From positions 744,001-808,000 of the forward strand of contig JADKHK010000013.1 in the NCBI GenBank assembly GCA_016721845.1: DNA of 64,000 bases. The letters are read 5' to 3'. The position numbers were made by a program, and so were the translations under genes. The stretch is from Lysobacterales bacterium (lineage in GTDB: Bacteria; Pseudomonadota; Gammaproteobacteria; Xanthomonadales; Ahniellaceae). Each line of letters opens with the position of its first letter. Position 1 is the first letter of the stretch. Under the pieces are notes generated by a model. The model saw nothing but the letters and a program-made list of their open reading frames with translations. It did not search any database and was not told the DNA's origin. Shown in pieces: positions 19,701-28,126 of the stretch.

Positions 19701-20234
19701 CTGATCCAGGCACTGGAAACCCTGGAGGGCGCGATCAAGAAGATCGACCGCGAAACCCGCACGCGCTTCAAGGAGACCTTCGACAAGGTCAATACCGGAT
19801 TGCAGGAGCTTTTCCCGCGCCTGTTCGGCGGCGGCCATGCGTATCTGGAATTGACTGGCGAAGACTTGCTCGACACCGGTGTCTCGATCATGGCGCGCCC
19901 ACCCGGCAAGCGCGTCACCTCGATCTCGCTGTTGTCCGGCGGCGAGAAGGCGCTGACTGCGGTCGCACTGGTGTTTTCGATCTTCCGCCTGAATCCGGCG
20001 CCGTTCTGCCTGCTCGACGAGGTCGATGCGCCACTCGATGAAGCCAATGTCGGCCGCTTCTGCAACATGGTCGCCGAAATGAGCGAGCGTGTGCAGTTCC
20101 TGTTCGTGACCCACAACAAGGCGACCATGGAGGCCGCGAACCAGCTGTGCGGCGTGACCATGCGCGAGCCGGGCGTGTCACGACTGGTCTCGGTCGATCT
20201 CGCGGAAGCGGCCAAGCTGGCCGGCGCGGCCTAA
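16734..20234 (+). CDS. smc: Chromosome segregation protein SMC
   Basis: The 1166-residue ATPase has an N-terminal Walker A motif GPNGCGKSN (31-39), two long coiled-coil arms (about 170-490 and 670-1000), a hinge (about 500-660), and a C-terminal head with signature LSGGEKAL and Walker B FCLLDEVDAPLDE. It forms the SMC-ScpAB complex with the products of scpA and scpB encoded nearby. I chose the ATG at 16734 because MRLSTIKLSGFKSF is the standard beginning; in-frame sequence upstream is antisense to queF. No ribosome-binding site is obvious before it. Having SMC instead of MukB agrees with a lysobacteral origin. Confidence 0.98.
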   Translation: MRLSTIKLSGFKSFVDPTTLHLPTNMTGIVGPNGCGKSNIIDAIRWVMGESAASRLRGDAITDVIFSGSGQRKPVGSAQVELIFDNSDGTIQGEYAGFNEISIKRQVSRDGQSNYFLNNGRCRRRDIVDVFLGTGLGARSYSIIEQGMISQIVEARPEDLRTHLEEAAGISKYKERRKETESRMKSTRENLDRLNDLRQEVDKQLDHLNRQAKQAERYQKLKEEHARVDAELKALHLRNLQGELDARGQALRQIEQRSDQLTTEQRAIEARLEDERGKQIEATDHFNAVQGELYRVGGEIARVEQQINYNRDLSERLARAAKETDQALSEVAEHIRGDRDQIELLRLSLAESEPQIETLQIEAENRQDALRAAEAAIIDWQLRWDAYARDSGESARAADVERTRLNFLDKQSLDTASRLGQLEEERRKMDVASLSEGAEALLMRQEETKEKVEQLTAMLDERKQALSTVQEQTRELQHQLNESRSRLQSGKGRLASLEALQHAALGQEKNAAAAWFESVGLGRARRLGEALKVQEGWERAVETVLAGWLDAAIGEAPHGFGDALASLQDGQVSILSAQPGISSSGERLSARVQGPAAAMALLDHVQVAESFDSAKRIAAGLTASESVITRDGEWLGRDWLRAAKGSQAGSGVLARERELQVLGDANQLLEAQIEELISRQDALKQANFDAERARDDAQRDLYFSHRQLSEIAGQIQSERGKLEAAQSRTVRIDAELTELRARVEQVDADAREARGRLDTAVTLMGDQEELRIRLDGERRTFLERREDARAGAREASDQAHQLALRMESKRAALASLEQSLGRMQQQLSTLESRQSELSSQIATQTDPTAQLDAELRTYLDQRMLVDKQLIEARKALEACDLGFRALEQDRHRVERELSIEREKLSGVRLEEQSLRMRADSHAEAIAGAGFASDAVAAELPPEANITDWEAKSADLEQKIRRLEPVNLAAIQEYAEQSTRKIYLDTQHADLIQALETLEGAIKKIDRETRTRFKETFDKVNTGLQELFPRLFGGGHAYLELTGEDLLDTGVSIMARPPGKRVTSISLLSGGEKALTAVALVFSIFRLNPAPFCLLDEVDAPLDEANVGRFCNMVAEMSERVQFLFVTHNKATMEAANQLCGVTMREPGVSRLVSVDLAEAAKLAGAA

Positions 20235-20243
20235 GGAGCCATC

Positions 20244-21044
20244 ATGGACGCGAGCACGTTGCGCATCATCCTCGCCGTCATTGGAGCCCTCGTGCTCGCG
20301 TTGATCTGGTGGACCGGGCGGCGCCCGGCGCCACCCCAGGGTCGTCGGGTGCCGAGCAAACCGGCCAGTGAACGGACCGAGCCGCAATTCGGCGACGTTC
20401 GCATCGGCGATGACGAGGGCCTCGATCCCGAAATCGCGGCCGAGCTCGATCGCCTCGGTCGCGAGATCAAGGGGGACGATGCGGCCGACGATGCGAGTCC
20501 GCGTCAGTCGGAGCTGAGGATCGACATGCCCGAGTCCGACGATGCGCGGCCTGCGCCGGTCTATGTCGAGTCGAATATCGGTGCGCGCGCGTCCGACAAG
20601 ACCGATCGCATCGTCACCATTTACGTCACTGCGCCGGAAGGCGCCCCGTTTGCAGGCAGCGACATCATCGTTGCGGCCGAGAAGACCGGGCTGGTCTACG
20701 GCGCGCTCGGGGTGTTCCATCGCATGCCGGCGACGACGTCCGAGTATGGCGCGGTGTTCAGTGTCGCGAACATGATGCGTCCCGGCCGCTTCGAGATGGG
20801 CCAGATCCAGTCGCTGCGCACCGGCGGGCTGTCCCTGTTCATGGTGATGCCGAACGCGCTGTCGGCGCTCGATGCCTGGGACGCGATGTTGCCGACGGCG
20901 CAGCGTCTCGCGGAATTGCTCGGCGGTCAGGTACTGGACGAGGAGCGCAACGCGCTCGGCCGACAGCGCATCCAGCATCTTCGCGATGAACTGCGTGCTT
21001 ACGATCGCGCGCAGGAAAAGAACACCATCCGCAAAACCTGGTGA
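20244..21044 (+). CDS. zipA: Cell division protein ZipA
   Basis: ZipA tethers FtsZ to the cytoplasmic membrane at the division site. An N-terminal membrane anchor (about 5-23, STLRIILAVIGALVLALIWW) is followed by a short charged, Pro-rich linker (about 25-120). The C-terminal FtsZ-binding domain (about 125-250) carries the family pattern GLVYGALGVFHR and the FEMGQIQSLRTGGLSLFM stretch. At 266 residues it is shorter than E. coli ZipA because the linker is short. It starts 9 bases after smc and runs directly into ligA, the same smc-zipA-ligA order as in related genomes. Confidence 0.95.
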   Translation: MDASTLRIILAVIGALVLALIWWTGRRPAPPQGRRVPSKPASERTEPQFGDVRIGDDEGLDPEIAAELDRLGREIKGDDAADDASPRQSELRIDMPESDDARPAPVYVESNIGARASDKTDRIVTIYVTAPEGAPFAGSDIIVAAEKTGLVYGALGVFHRMPATTSEYGAVFSVANMMRPGRFEMGQIQSLRTGGLSLFMVMPNALSALDAWDAMLPTAQRLAELLGGQVLDEERNALGRQRIQHLRDELRAYDRAQEKNTIRKTW

Positions 21045-21048
21045 AATC

Positions 21049-23133
21049 GTGAGCGGCGCGTCGTTCGCAAGCGGGAATGTGGCCACGCGCATCGAGCAAT
21101 TGCGCAGCGACATCGACACCCACAACCACCGCTATCACGTGCTGGATGCGCCGACGATCGCGGACAGTGCCTACGATGCGCTGCTGCGCGAATTGCAGGC
21201 ACTCGAAGCCGAGCATCCGGAGTTCGTCAGCGCCGAGTCACCGACGCAACGCGTCGGGTCGCCGGTCACCGGCGGATTCGCCGAGGTGCGCCACGAGGTG
21301 CCGATGCTCAGCCTCGGCAATGCCTTCAGCGACGACGATGTGCGGGATTTCTTCCGTCGCATCGCCGACAAGCTTGGGCATGAGGACATCGCGTTCTCGG
21401 TCGAACCCAAGATCGACGGGCTCGCGATCAGCCTGCTCTATGTCGATGGACGCCTGACCCGTGCCGCGACGCGTGGCGATGGCAGCACCGGAGAGGATGT
21501 GACGCACAGCGTGCGTACCATTCCCTCGGTGCCGCTGAAGCTGATCGACAGCGGCTGGCCGCGCATGCTGGAAGTTCGTGGCGAGGTGTACATGCCGCGT
21601 GAGGCATTCGAGGCGTTCAACGAACGTGCGCGAGAACGTGGCGAACGGACGCTCGCGAATCCGCGCAATGCCGCGGCCGGCTCGATTCGCCAGCTCGACC
21701 CCAGGATCTCGGCATCGAGACCGCTGGCCTTCTTCGCGTATGCGCTCGGTCACATCGAACCGGAACCCCGTTGGCGGCAGCACACCGACATGCTCGCGGA
21801 CTTTCGTCGTTACGGCTTGCCGGTATGTCCAGAGGCCGACCGTGCCATCGGCATCGCGGGTCTGCTCGGCTATTACCGCCGCATTGGCGAACGCCGCGAT
21901 GCGTTGCCCTACGACATCGACGGCGTCGTCTACAAGGTCGACGAGATCGCCGCTCAGCGCGAACTCGGCTTCGTCTCGCGCGCGCCGCGCTGGGCCATCG
22001 CGCACAAGTTCCCGGCGCGAGAAGAACAAACCGTTGTCGAGGCCATCGATGTTCAGGTCGGTCGCACCGGCGCCGTCACGCCGGTCGCGCGCTTGCGTCC
22101 GGTCCAGGTCGCGGGCGTCGTCGTCACCAACGCCACCTTGCACAACGAACACGAGGTCCGACGCAAGGACGTGCGGGTCGGCGATACCGTCATCGTGCGC
22201 CGCGCCGGCGACGTGATTCCGGAAGTCGTGTCGGTCGTGCTCGACCAGCGCCCCGACGGACTCCCGCCCTTCGAGATGCCGACGCACTGTCCCGAGTGCG
22301 GTTCGCTGCTCGCGCGCGAAGGTGACGAGGCGGTATTGCGCTGTACCGGCACGGGGGTCTGCCCGGCGCAGCGCAAGGAATCGATCCGGCATTTCGCATC
22401 GCGCCGGGCGATGGATATCGAAGGTCTCGGCGATGCGTACATCGACACTCTCGTCGACCTCGGTTTTGTTCACCACGTCGCCGATCTGTATGCGCTGACG
22501 CTGGATCAGCTGCTCGACATGAAACGTCGCGCCGACGAGCGCGACGGGGTGGTTCCGGAGTCCGTCAAGAAGGGCAAGGTAGCGAGTCGCTGGGCCGAGA
22601 ACCTGTTGGCGGCGATCGACGCCAGTCGTGCCACGACCCTGCCGCGCCTGCTGTTTGCGCTCGGTATCCGCGATGTCGGCGAATCGACCGCGAAGACGCT
22701 GGCCCGACATTTCGGTGCGCTCGATCGGATTGCATCGGCCAGCGAGGCCGACCTGATGACCGCGCCCGACGTCGGTCCGGTGGTCGCATCGCGCATCGCC
22801 GCGTTCTTCTCGGCACCGCATCAGCGCGAGATCATCGACGGGTTGCGGGCGCGGGGCGTGGCGTGGGAAGAGGGCGAACCGCTCGCGGCGGCCGGTCCGC
22901 TGCTCGGCAAGACCATCGTCTTGACCGGTTCGCTCGCCAGTCTGACCCGCGACGAAGCCAAGGAGCGCCTCGAATCCCTCGGAGCGAAGGTGTCCGGCAG
23001 CGTGTCGGCGAAGACGAGTTTCCTGGTGGCCGGTGCCGAAGCCGGCAGCAAGCTCGACAAGGCGCAGTCGCTCGGTATTCCGGTGCTGGACGAGAACGCC
23101 TTGCTGGCCTTGTTGGCCGGGTACGGCGCCTGA
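21049..23133 (+). CDS. ligA: NAD-dependent DNA ligase LigA
   Basis: LigA seals nicks in DNA using NAD. The adenylation domain holds catalytic Lys121 in EPKIDG. It is followed by the OB fold, the four-cysteine zinc finger (CPECG ... CTGTGVCP), the HhH domain with LLFALGIRDVGE, and a C-terminal BRCT domain beginning LLGKTIVLTGSL. The start is uncertain. A GTG at 21049 gives 694 residues, and another GTG at 21079 would begin VATRIEQLRSDI, closer to typical N-termini; neither has a strong ribosome-binding site. It overlaps nothing but follows zipA by only four bases. Confidence 0.96.
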   Translation: MSGASFASGNVATRIEQLRSDIDTHNHRYHVLDAPTIADSAYDALLRELQALEAEHPEFVSAESPTQRVGSPVTGGFAEVRHEVPMLSLGNAFSDDDVRDFFRRIADKLGHEDIAFSVEPKIDGLAISLLYVDGRLTRAATRGDGSTGEDVTHSVRTIPSVPLKLIDSGWPRMLEVRGEVYMPREAFEAFNERARERGERTLANPRNAAAGSIRQLDPRISASRPLAFFAYALGHIEPEPRWRQHTDMLADFRRYGLPVCPEADRAIGIAGLLGYYRRIGERRDALPYDIDGVVYKVDEIAAQRELGFVSRAPRWAIAHKFPAREEQTVVEAIDVQVGRTGAVTPVARLRPVQVAGVVVTNATLHNEHEVRRKDVRVGDTVIVRRAGDVIPEVVSVVLDQRPDGLPPFEMPTHCPECGSLLAREGDEAVLRCTGTGVCPAQRKESIRHFASRRAMDIEGLGDAYIDTLVDLGFVHHVADLYALTLDQLLDMKRRADERDGVVPESVKKGKVASRWAENLLAAIDASRATTLPRLLFALGIRDVGESTAKTLARHFGALDRIASASEADLMTAPDVGPVVASRIAAFFSAPHQREIIDGLRARGVAWEEGEPLAAAGPLLGKTIVLTGSLASLTRDEAKERLESLGAKVSGSVSAKTSFLVAGAEAGSKLDKAQSLGIPVLDENALLALLAGYGA

Positions 23134-23135
23134 AC

Positions 23136-24095
23136 ATGCGGGCCGATCGCCTGAAGGCGCTGCGCCTGCGTGCCGACTTGTACATGCTGATCCGTGCGTT
23201 CTTCGCCGCGCGTGGCGTGCTGGAAGTCGAGACACCGATGCTGTCGGCTGCGGGCAATACCGATCCGAACATCGAGAGTTTCGTGACCGGGTTCAGTGGT
23301 CATGTCGATGCCGGTGCACGTCGGCGCTGGTTGCGCACCTCGCCGGAATTTCCGTTGAAGCGCCTGCTGGCCGAGGGCGTTGGCGACTGCTACGAACTCG
23401 GGCGGGTATTCCGCAATGGCGAGGCCGGGCGCACCCACAACCCCGAGTTCACGATGCTCGAGTGGTATCGCGTCGGCATCGATCATCATGCGCTCGCCGA
23501 CGAAGTGCTTGAACTGGTCGGTGTGGCGATGCGCGCGGTCGGACGCACCCTCGAAACACGCACGACGACCTATCGCGACTGGTTCCGCGACGCGTTGTCG
23601 CTCGACCCCTTTCACGCAAGTGTCGGCGAGTTGCGGCAGGCACTCGGCGACGTGCGCATCGACGAAGACGGCCTTGGTCGCGACGATTGGCTCGATCTGC
23701 TGATCACGCATCGTCTGCAGCCGGCGTTGCCCGCCGATCTGGCCCTGATCGTGCATGATTTTCCCGCCTCGCAATGCGCGTTGGCGCGCGTTGTCCGCCG
23801 TGACGACGTCGACGTCGCCGAGCGGTTCGAGTGTTATCTGGGTGGACGCGAGCTTGCGAATGGCTACCACGAACTGAACGATGCCGAGGAACAATCGCGG
23901 CGCTTTCTGGCCGATCTCGCGAGGCGGCAGGCGCGTGGCCAGGCAGATATCGCCATCGACCAGCGATTGATCGCTGCGCTGCCGGGCCTGCCCGATTGTG
24001 CCGGTGTCGCGCTCGGCATCGAGCGCCTGTTGCAAACGATGCTCGGCACGGGTGATCTTCGCGACGTGCTCGCCTATGCTTTCGATGTGGCGTGA
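23136..24095 (+). CDS. epmA: Elongation factor P--(R)-beta-lysine ligase EpmA
   Basis: This 319-residue class II aminoacyl-tRNA-synthetase-like enzyme has the lysyl-tRNA synthetase catalytic core without the anticodon domain, as EpmA (GenX/PoxA) does. Motif 2 is near RTHNPEFTMLEWYR (about 104-117), and motif 3 is GVALGIERLLQTML near the end. EpmA attaches beta-lysine to a conserved lysine of elongation factor P, which helps ribosomes through polyproline stretches. The ATG is three bases after the ligA stop. The EF-P gene and epmB are not in the window. Confidence 0.94.
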   Translation: MRADRLKALRLRADLYMLIRAFFAARGVLEVETPMLSAAGNTDPNIESFVTGFSGHVDAGARRRWLRTSPEFPLKRLLAEGVGDCYELGRVFRNGEAGRTHNPEFTMLEWYRVGIDHHALADEVLELVGVAMRAVGRTLETRTTTYRDWFRDALSLDPFHASVGELRQALGDVRIDEDGLGRDDWLDLLITHRLQPALPADLALIVHDFPASQCALARVVRRDDVDVAERFECYLGGRELANGYHELNDAEEQSRRFLADLARRQARGQADIAIDQRLIAALPGLPDCAGVALGIERLLQTMLGTGDLRDVLAYAFDVA

Positions 24096-24130
24096 TCGAT
24101 GATGCCCTTGACGATGGAATTCGACCGACG

Positions 24131-25468
24131 ATGAGCAATAAGACCTGGTTCGGCACCGATGGCATCCGCGGCCATGTCGGCATCACGCCGATCACCGCCG
24201 AGTTCGCGTTGCGGCTGGGTCATGCGGCCGGGCGTGTGCTCGCCAAGTCCGATGGCGGCGTCGTCGTCATCGGCAAGGACACGCGTCGCTCCGGTTACAT
24301 GCTCGAATCCGCCTTGGAAGCGGGCTTGATTTCAGCCGGCGCCGACGTTCGTCTGCTTGGCCCGATGCCGACGCCGGGCGTGGCGCACCTGACCCAGGCG
24401 ATCGGCGCCTGTGCCGGCGTCGTGATCAGTGCGTCGCACAACCCGCATCACGACAACGGCTTCAAGTTCTTTTCGGCCAAGGGCGAAAAGCTCGGTGACG
24501 CGGAAGAGTTCGCGATCGAGGCTGCACTGGCGGTAGCGCAATCCCCGGTCGCGCCGGAACGCCTGGGCCGCGCCGCGCGCATGACCGATGCGGACGATCG
24601 CTATCTCGGTTTCGTCGCGGCCAGCGTGCCGGCCGGATTCCGCCTCGACGGCCTGCGCATCGTCCTCGACTGCGCGCATGGTGCAACCTACAAGCTGGCG
24701 CCGCGCCTGTTTTCCATGCTGGGCGCTTCGGTCAACGCGATCGGCATCACACCGGACGGTTTGAACATCAATCGGGGCGTCGGTTCGACTGAACCTGCCG
24801 CGCTGCAGGCCGAAGTACGCGACCAACGCGCCGATCTCGGTATCGCCTTTGATGGCGACGGCGACCGCGTGCTGTTCGTCGATGCCGAAGGCGAATTGCT
24901 GGATGGCGACGATCTGCTGCACATCCTCGCGACCGAGTGGCATCGCAGCGGTCGTCTGCGCGGGCCGGTGGTCGGTACCCTGATGACGAACATGGCGCTC
25001 GAACTCAAGTTGGCGGGGCAGGGCATCGCCTTTTCGCGCGCCAATGTCGGCGACCGCTACGTACACCAGCGCTTGCACGAAACCTCGGGTGTGCTCGGCG
25101 GCGAGGCCTCCGGCCACGTGCTTTGCCTGGATCGCGCCGGCACCGGCGATGCGATGATCGCAGCGCTGCAAGTTCTCGAGGCCCTGTCGGCGAGTGCGCG
25201 CAGTGCGTCCGAATGGCGCGGCGACATGCCGCGTTTCCCGCAACAGACCATCAATGTTCGTTTTGCCGCGGGCGCACGCCCGTTGGAGACGGCGCAGGTG
25301 TTTGCGGCGCGAGCCACGGCTGAAGACGCACTGGCCGGCCGCGGGAGACTGGTCTTGCGTGCCTCCGGGACCGAGCCGGTGATCCGGGTCACGGTCGAGG
25401 CCGACGATGCCGCGTTGGTGCAGCGCATCGCACAAGCGGTCGCGGCCGCCGTATCATCCGCCGCTTGA
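24131..25468 (+). CDS. glmM: Phosphoglucosamine mutase GlmM
   Basis: GlmM converts glucosamine-6-phosphate to glucosamine-1-phosphate for peptidoglycan and lipopolysaccharide synthesis. The 445-residue protein begins WFGTDGIRG. It has the phosphoserine loop ISASHNPHHDNG (Ser102), the magnesium loop DGDGDR (about 241-246), and a C-terminal phosphate-binding loop with RASGTEPVIRVTVE. I chose the ATG at 24131 over one 13 codons upstream because MSNKTWFGTDG is the standard start. It follows epmA by 35 bases; no clear ribosome-binding site is seen. Confidence 0.97.
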   Translation: MSNKTWFGTDGIRGHVGITPITAEFALRLGHAAGRVLAKSDGGVVVIGKDTRRSGYMLESALEAGLISAGADVRLLGPMPTPGVAHLTQAIGACAGVVISASHNPHHDNGFKFFSAKGEKLGDAEEFAIEAALAVAQSPVAPERLGRAARMTDADDRYLGFVAASVPAGFRLDGLRIVLDCAHGATYKLAPRLFSMLGASVNAIGITPDGLNINRGVGSTEPAALQAEVRDQRADLGIAFDGDGDRVLFVDAEGELLDGDDLLHILATEWHRSGRLRGPVVGTLMTNMALELKLAGQGIAFSRANVGDRYVHQRLHETSGVLGGEASGHVLCLDRAGTGDAMIAALQVLEALSASARSASEWRGDMPRFPQQTINVRFAAGARPLETAQVFAARATAEDALAGRGRLVLRASGTEPVIRVTVEADDAALVQRIAQAVAAAVSSAA

Positions 25469-25529
25469 TCTCCCATTCGACCCGATTCCCGGACGTGGCA
25501 ACGCGCACGTCCCCACCCTGGAAGCTGCC

Positions 25530-26471
25530 ATGACCCAGAAGCATGTCCCGACCCTCGACATTCGCCGCTACGACACCGACCGCGACGCCTTCGTACGCGA
25601 CATCGGCGCGGCCTATCGCGAATACGGTTTCTGCGGCATCAGTGGCCACGGACTCTCGCCGCAATTGGTCGATCGCGCCTATGCCGCATTCAAGGCATTC
25701 TTCGCGCTGCCCGATGAGGTGAAACGGCGCTATCACGTGCCCGGTTCCGGCGGCGCCCGTGGCTACACCGGCTTCATGGTCGAGACCGCGAAGGATTCGA
25801 AGTATCCGGACCTGAAGGAGTTCTGGCACATCGGCCGCGAGATTCCGCGCGATTCGAAATATGCCGATGTGATGCCGGCGAATCTGTGGCCGGCCGAGGT
25901 CGCCGATTTCCACGAGGCGGGTTACGCGCTTTACACCGCGCTTGATCAATTGGGCGTGCGCGTGTTGCGTGCGCTGGCCCTGCACATCGAGCTGCCCGAG
26001 AAGTTCTTCGACGACAAGATCGATTTCGGCAACAGCATCCTGCGCCCGATCCACTATCCGCCGATCACCGCACCGGACGTGCCGAACGTGCGCGCCGGCG
26101 CGCACGAGGACATCAACTTCATCACCCTGCTCGTCGGCGCCAGCGCAGCGGGCCTGGAAGTGCTGACGCGCGAAGGCGAATGGCTGCCGATCACGACCGA
26201 GGGCGACACCATCGTCGTCAACATCGGCGACATGCTGCAGCGCCTGACCAACCACGTCTATCCGTCGACCACGCATCGCGTCGTCAATCCGCCCGGCGAT
26301 GCCGCGCGCAAGCCGCGTTTCTCGGTCCCGTTCTTCCTGCACCCGAACCCGGATTTCCTGATCGACGTGTTGCCGAGTTGCGTCAGCGCGGACAATCCGA
26401 GTCGCTATCCGACCCCGATCACCTCGCACGACTACCTGATGGAACGCCTGCGCGAGATCAAGCTGGTCTGA
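25530..26471 (+). CDS. Isopenicillin N synthase-like Fe(II)/2-oxoglutarate-dependent oxygenase
   Basis: This 313-residue protein has both DIOX_N-like and 2OG-Fe(II) oxygenase domains. The iron facial triad is His192, Asp194 (HED) and His249 (STTHR), and the co-substrate motif RxS is Arg263/Ser265. The family name comes from penicillin biosynthesis, but bacterial homologues of this kind are widespread and mostly uncharacterised, so beta-lactam synthesis should not be inferred. It follows glmM by 61 bases, with a small inverted repeat (GGACGTG/CACGTCC, 25491-25512) in the leader. Its stop is adjacent to the end of a convergent SDR gene. Confidence 0.9.
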   Translation: MTQKHVPTLDIRRYDTDRDAFVRDIGAAYREYGFCGISGHGLSPQLVDRAYAAFKAFFALPDEVKRRYHVPGSGGARGYTGFMVETAKDSKYPDLKEFWHIGREIPRDSKYADVMPANLWPAEVADFHEAGYALYTALDQLGVRVLRALALHIELPEKFFDDKIDFGNSILRPIHYPPITAPDVPNVRAGAHEDINFITLLVGASAAGLEVLTREGEWLPITTEGDTIVVNIGDMLQRLTNHVYPSTTHRVVNPPGDAARKPRFSVPFFLHPNPDFLIDVLPSCVSADNPSRYPTPITSHDYLMERLREIKLV

Positions 26472-26472
26472 T

Positions 26473-27291
26473 TCAGTCGAACCGACGGAACTGCTTCGAG
26501 CGGCGACCGACTAGGCGCAGTGCGGTCTGGTCGGGCAGGTGCTTGCTGATGAACTTGAGCAGGCGGTTGACGCGTCCGGGCACGCAGATGACGCGATCGT
26601 GATCCAGCGCGTCGAACGAGGCTTGCACGACGCTGGCGGCATCCATCCACAGGTAGTTCGGCATCTGGCTGACCAGTGCGCGCGCGCCGGTGACGTCATG
26701 GAACTCGGAGTAGGTGAAACCGGGGCAGAGTGCCTGCACGCGGATGCCGCGCCCCGAGGTTTCCAGCGACAGCGACTGCGAGAACTTGATCAGCATGGCT
26801 TTCGAGCCACCGTACAGCGTGCTGCCGGCGGAGCCCGGCACCAGTCCGGCCAGTGACGCGACATTGATGATCGCGCCGCGGCGACGTTCACGCATGCCCG
26901 GCAGCAGGCGATGGGCGAATTCGGCCGGGGCGTTGATCATCACTTGCAGGAAGCGCGCCTGCGTCGCCCAATCGGTCTGATGATAGGCGCCGGGAACGCC
27001 GAAGCCGGCGTTGTTGACCAGAACATCGATGGACAGCCCGCGTTCGGCCAGTGTTGCGCACAGTGATTCGATCGCGGCCGGTTCGGCCAGGTCGGCCGCG
27101 ATGCAGTCGACCTCGATGCCGTATTTCGTGCGCAGCGTTGCGGCGAGAGACTCCAGCCGATCCATGCGGCGTGCCGTCAGCACCAGATGGCAGCCGCGGG
27201 CGGCGGCCATTTCTGCATAGGTCTGGCCGATGCCAGCCGACGCGCCGCTGATCAGGGCGCGTTGTCCGCGCCATTCGAATGCTTGGGTCAT
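26473..27291 (-). CDS. Short-chain dehydrogenase/reductase (SDR family)
   Basis: This 272-residue classical SDR has the nucleotide-binding motif GASAGIG (about 16-22), NNAG in the middle, catalytic Ser in NVASLAG and the Tyr-Lys pair in STLYGGSKA. The TARR segment after the second strand suggests NADP preference. The C-terminal extension after about 230 is basic (VGRRSKQFRRFD). The ATG at 27291 was chosen because MTQAFEWRGQRALISG fits family N-termini; longer in-frame sequence runs into the tpiA gene. It is divergent from tpiA. The substrate is unknown; close relatives are often called DltE- or YqjQ-like. Confidence 0.88.
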   Translation of the reverse strand: MTQAFEWRGQRALISGASAGIGQTYAEMAAARGCHLVLTARRMDRLESLAATLRTKYGIEVDCIAADLAEPAAIESLCATLAERGLSIDVLVNNAGFGVPGAYHQTDWATQARFLQVMINAPAEFAHRLLPGMRERRRGAIINVASLAGLVPGSAGSTLYGGSKAMLIKFSQSLSLETSGRGIRVQALCPGFTYSEFHDVTGARALVSQMPNYLWMDAASVVQASFDALDHDRVICVPGRVNRLLKFISKHLPDQTALRLVGRRSKQFRRFD

Positions 27292-27303
27292 GAGCGAGAT
27301 CAA

Positions 27304-27332
27304 TTGCCGCAGGGGAGGGCGGAGACTATCCT
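27304..27332 (+). promoter_or_regulatory. tpiA-secG promoter
   Basis: TTGCCG (27304-27309) and TATCCT (27327-27332) are exactly 17 bases apart, 27 bases upstream of the tpiA ATG. It lies in the 68-base divergent gap with the SDR gene. Confidence 0.55.
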
Positions 27333-27359
27333 GCGCGCCCTTCAGAGTGGAAACCCGAC

Positions 27360-28106
27360 ATGCGCCGACCGCTGATCGCTGGCAACTGGAAGATGCATGG
27401 CAGTCTCGCGATGACGCGCGAGTTGGTCTTGGCGATCGAGGCCGCTGGCCCGTTCCCGCAGGTCGACGTCGCAGTGATGCCGCCGTATCCGTATCTTCAC
27501 GGCGCGCTTGCGGTGGCGAGGACGCTGGCGATCGGTGCGCAGGACGCGAGTGCGCAGGCCAGCGGTGCATATACCGGTGAGGTCGCCCCGGGCATGCTGC
27601 GCGAAGTCGGCTGCCGCCAGGTGATCCTCGGACACTCCGAACGTCGCCAGTACCACGCCGAGTCTGATGCATTGATCGCAGCCAAATTCATCGCTGCGCA
27701 GGCGGCCGGGTTGACGCCGATCCTCTGTGTCGGCGAGACGCTGGCACAGCGTGATGCCGGCGAAACCGACACCGTGGTGTCGATGCAGTTGCGCGCGGTG
27801 ATCGATGCCGCAGGGGTCGATGCCTTCGCGAACGCCGTGCTGGCCTACGAGCCAGTCTGGGCGATCGGTACCGGCCGCACCGCCTCGCCTGAACAGGCTC
27901 AGGCCGTCCATGCCCTGCTGCGTGGCGTGGTCGCAAAAGATTCTGCTAATATCGCTGGCTCGCTGCGCATCCTGTATGGCGGCAGCGTCAAGCCGAACAA
28001 TGCGGCGACGCTGTTTGCACAGTCGGATATCGATGGCGGATTGATCGGCGGCGCGTCGCTGGTCGCTGACGATTTCGTCGCGATCATCCGTGCCGCGGCC
28101 CACTGA
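27360..28106 (+). CDS. tpiA: Triosephosphate isomerase
   Basis: TpiA interconverts dihydroxyacetone phosphate and glyceraldehyde-3-phosphate in glycolysis. The 248-residue TIM barrel has Asn and Lys in AGNWKMHG (about 8-15), the catalytic His in ILGHSERR, the catalytic Glu in AYEPVWAIGTG, and the phosphate-binding LYGGSVKPNN. It is followed after 20 bases by secG, a pairing found in many proteobacteria. Confidence 0.98.
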   Translation: MRRPLIAGNWKMHGSLAMTRELVLAIEAAGPFPQVDVAVMPPYPYLHGALAVARTLAIGAQDASAQASGAYTGEVAPGMLREVGCRQVILGHSERRQYHAESDALIAAKFIAAQAAGLTPILCVGETLAQRDAGETDTVVSMQLRAVIDAAGVDAFANAVLAYEPVWAIGTGRTASPEQAQAVHALLRGVVAKDSANIAGSLRILYGGSVKPNNAATLFAQSDIDGGLIGGASLVADDFVAIIRAAAH

Positions 28107-28126
28107 AACGCATCCTGGACATAGAA

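Noticed and set aside
25530..26471. Beta-lactam biosynthesis gene
   Set aside because: The isopenicillin N synthase name is a family label. No ACV synthetase or other beta-lactam gene is present.
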